The notes under the pieces are model-generated. The model was not told where the DNA came from. It searched no databases and saw only the letters and a list, made by a program, of their open reading frames with translations. From Kingella pumchi (GTDB taxonomy: Bacteria > Pseudomonadota > Gammaproteobacteria > Burkholderiales > Neisseriaceae), in assembly GCF_022288825.1 (NCBI RefSeq), contig NZ_JAKOOW010000021.1, positions 1 through 49,483 on the forward strand: a stretch of 49,483 bases of DNA, in the 5' to 3' direction. Shown in pieces: positions 47,991-49,483 of the stretch; the first letter of the stretch is position 1, and every line of letters begins with the position of its first letter. A program made the translations under genes and the position numbers.

Positions 47991-48082
47991 AAAGGTTTCC
48001 TTGGTTATTGGTGTTGCGGGATTGCGTCCGCGGCCGATTCTAACAAGAACCGGCCACTTTGCAAGCATATTGGGGCATTTGT

Positions 48083-48127
48083 CTGTTTTTCAGGCTGCTT
48101 TTTTGCTTTCAGGCAGCCTAAAAAAGC
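48083..48127. repeat. Two DUS in tandem-inverted context after dprA
   Basis: TTTTTCAGGCTGCTTTTTT followed by a DUS (AGGCAGCCT) and AAAAAAGC. GCTTTTTT/AAAAAAGC arms may form the dprA terminator on the minus strand, but pairing is not as clean as elsewhere. Confidence 0.5.
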
Positions 48128-48145
48128 GAAAACGCATTATCCGGT

Positions 48146-49378
48146 TTAGCGGATGCGCTGATAACGCCCGCCGGGCATGGCGGCAACGATGCCGTCCAGC
48201 TCCCATTCAACCAGGCAGGCATATACGTCGGCCGCGGGCAGCGACAGGCTTTCGGCAAGCACATCGGGATGCACCGCGCCGTAACCCATCCCACGCAGCA
48301 GCGGGTGTTCGTCGTCCGACGAAACGGCAACGGGCGGCGTCTGCTCCGGAATATCGGCTTCTGGGTTTTCAGGCTGCTTTGCTGCGGTTGCGGGAAGGTG
48401 GATGGCAGATTGGGGGCGGCGCTTGGCAGCGGAAGCTTTTTCAGGCTGCTTGTTGTCTGCCTTTTTGGTTTTCAGGCTGCCTGAAAGCGGGACGAGCGCG
48501 GGACACTCGCTGAGAATGTCGTCGCTGCATTCCACCAGCTTGGCGCCGTTTTTAATCAGATGATGGCAGCCTTTGCTGTGCGGATTATCAATCGAACCGG
48601 GCACCGCCATCACTTCGCGCCCCATTTCCGCCGCCTGCGATGCGGTAATCAGCGAGCCGCTGCCCACCGCGGCCTCCACCACCAACACGGCATGGCTTTG
48701 CGCGGCGATTAGGCGGTTGCGGCGCGGGAAATTGCCCGCCAGCGGCCGTGTACCGAGTGGAAATTCGGAAACAATCAGCCCCGATTCGGCAATTTTGTGC
48801 GCCAGCGCTTTGTTTGACTGCGGATAAACACGGTCAATACCGGTGCCCCACACCGCAATCGTACCGCCCTGCTCCTGCAGCGCACCGGTGTGCGCGGCGG
48901 TATCAATTCCCGCCGCCATACCGGAAACTACGGTAATACCGCGCCCGCTCAAGTCCCGGCCAAAATCACAGGCAATACGCATGGCCTGCGGCGTGGCATG
49001 GCGGCTACCGACAATCGCTACCGCCGGCCGTTGCAGCAATTCGCTGTTGCCGCGTAAAAACAGCAATGGCGGAGCAGTCAAACCTTCGTTCAGCATCATC
49101 GGATAATCGTCATCGCACAGCAGCAGCAAACGGCAGCCCGCTTGTCGCTCCCACTCCAGCGCTTCATCCGCCGCCATACGGGCTTGGTCTTTATCTGTCC
49201 ATGCAGTTGCGGCCTGATTGCCGTGAACCGCCAAACGCCGCACTTCCGATGCCGGCGCCCGCAATGCCGCTTGCGCGCTGCCGTAATGCTGATACAGCCG
49301 CAAAAAACTTTCCGCGCCGATATAGGGCGTTAACGCCAACTGCACCCAAGCATAGCGTTCGTTTTCATCCATACCCAT
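48146..49378 (-). CDS. dprA: DNA-processing protein DprA
   Basis: A 410-aa DprA that loads RecA on incoming single-stranded DNA during natural transformation. The N-terminal region is followed by the Rossmann-like core (IVGSRHATPQ, SGMAAGIDTAAH, FPRRNRLIA, EAAVGSGSLITA). A linker (about 300-350) precedes the winged-helix C-terminus. The linker is built largely from DUS-encoded peptides: GSLK, KQPEK and KQPEN. The ATG at 49378 follows GGAG; a TTG four codons upstream is rejected. The promoter and end of the window lie just upstream. Confidence 0.95.
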   Translation of the reverse strand: MGMDENERYAWVQLALTPYIGAESFLRLYQHYGSAQAALRAPASEVRRLAVHGNQAATAWTDKDQARMAADEALEWERQAGCRLLLLCDDDYPMMLNEGLTAPPLLFLRGNSELLQRPAVAIVGSRHATPQAMRIACDFGRDLSGRGITVVSGMAAGIDTAAHTGALQEQGGTIAVWGTGIDRVYPQSNKALAHKIAESGLIVSEFPLGTRPLAGNFPRRNRLIAAQSHAVLVVEAAVGSGSLITASQAAEMGREVMAVPGSIDNPHSKGCHHLIKNGAKLVECSDDILSECPALVPLSGSLKTKKADNKQPEKASAAKRRPQSAIHLPATAAKQPENPEADIPEQTPPVAVSSDDEHPLLRGMGYGAVHPDVLAESLSLPAADVYACLVEWELDGIVAAMPGGRYQRIR

Positions 49379-49413
49379 AAACCGCTCCAATTCATCGATA
49401 ATCCGATTTACAG

Positions 49414-49442
49414 AATGTAATTGATAAACAATATCGAAACAA
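49414..49442 (-). promoter_or_regulatory. Predicted dprA promoter
   Basis: Minus strand: -35 TTGTTT (49437-49442), 17 bp, -10 TACATT (49414-49419). The leader is about 29 nt. A DUS-like 10-mer (49447-49456) lies just upstream, and the window ends in a run of ten A. Confidence 0.55.
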
Positions 49443-49483
49443 GCCTTTCAGGCTGCTTGGCTGCTGGAAAGACAAAAAAAAAA

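Noticed and set aside
49474..49483. Run of ten A at the right edge as a terminator or poly-A feature
   Set aside because: No hairpin precedes it and it is at the very end of the window; more likely a contig edge or homopolymer.

Overview
This window comes from a member of the Neisseriaceae (Betaproteobacteria). The gene content is neisserial: RmpM/class-4-like OmpA protein, PilU, an NMB0573-like AsnC/Lrp regulator, DprA, and secG-tRNA-Leu followed by rimP-nusA-infB. The DNA is studded with the 12-mer AGGCAGCCTGAA and its near-palindromic partner AGGCTGCCTGAA. I know these as the Kingella and Simonsiella dialects of the neisserial DNA uptake sequence (DUS). The flanks look about 55-60 % G+C, which fits a Kingella/Eikenella-like organism better than N. 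meningitidis, but I cannot name the species.

Layout. 0-8.1 kb, mostly minus strand: an AsnC/Lrp regulator, a small secreted DUF4124-like protein, the ABC-F ATPase YheS, ZapE, a Na+/alanine (AGCS) symporter and PilU. 8.2-21.6 kb, minus strand: the fused S10-spc-alpha ribosomal cluster (rplC to rplQ) with secY, infA and rpoA; rpsJ is missing from its head. 21.9-24.1 kb, plus strand: ffh and a periplasmic TPR protein. 24.3-31.2 kb, minus strand: an unrecognised 654-aa protein, a six-cysteine secreted protein, a von Willebrand A lipoprotein, a YihY/BrkB membrane protein and CysB. 31.5-36.9 kb, both strands: rmpM, secB, grpE, a CjaA-like cysteine-binding lipoprotein, guaB and a second DUF4124-like secreted protein. 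37.1-43.7 kb: infB-nusA-rimP, two tRNA-Leu genes, secG and tpiA. 43.9-49.4 kb: a small CxxC protein with dut and a 5-FTHF cyclo-ligase, a Pro-Arg-His tRNA operon, serS, a Bax-inhibitor-1 protein and dprA.

How the parts work together. Most of the window is housekeeping: ribosome, transcription, secretion (SecY, SecG, SecB, Ffh) and translation initiation (IF-1, IF-2, NusA, RimP). A DNA-uptake theme runs through it, with pilU, dprA and dense DUS. Many DUS are paired head to head as transcription terminators. Several sit inside genes, where they encode recurring GSLK or KQPE tetrapeptides, often in flexible linkers. One forms the exact 17-bp spacer of the tRNA operon promoter.

The most interesting observations are: (i) a roughly 12.8-kb DUS-free, AT-rich island covering the ribosomal cluster, lowest in secY; (ii) loss of rpsJ from the S10 operon and a terminator-like hairpin in the new rplC leader; (iii) a canonical terminator between the promoter and start codon of rimP-nusA-infB; (iv) a relic with a neisserial dRS3-like 20-mer and a DUS of a different dialect; and (v) a sigma-32-like promoter for grpE. 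I saw no prophage, insertion sequence, CRISPR array or defence system. The window ends in a run of A, probably a contig edge.
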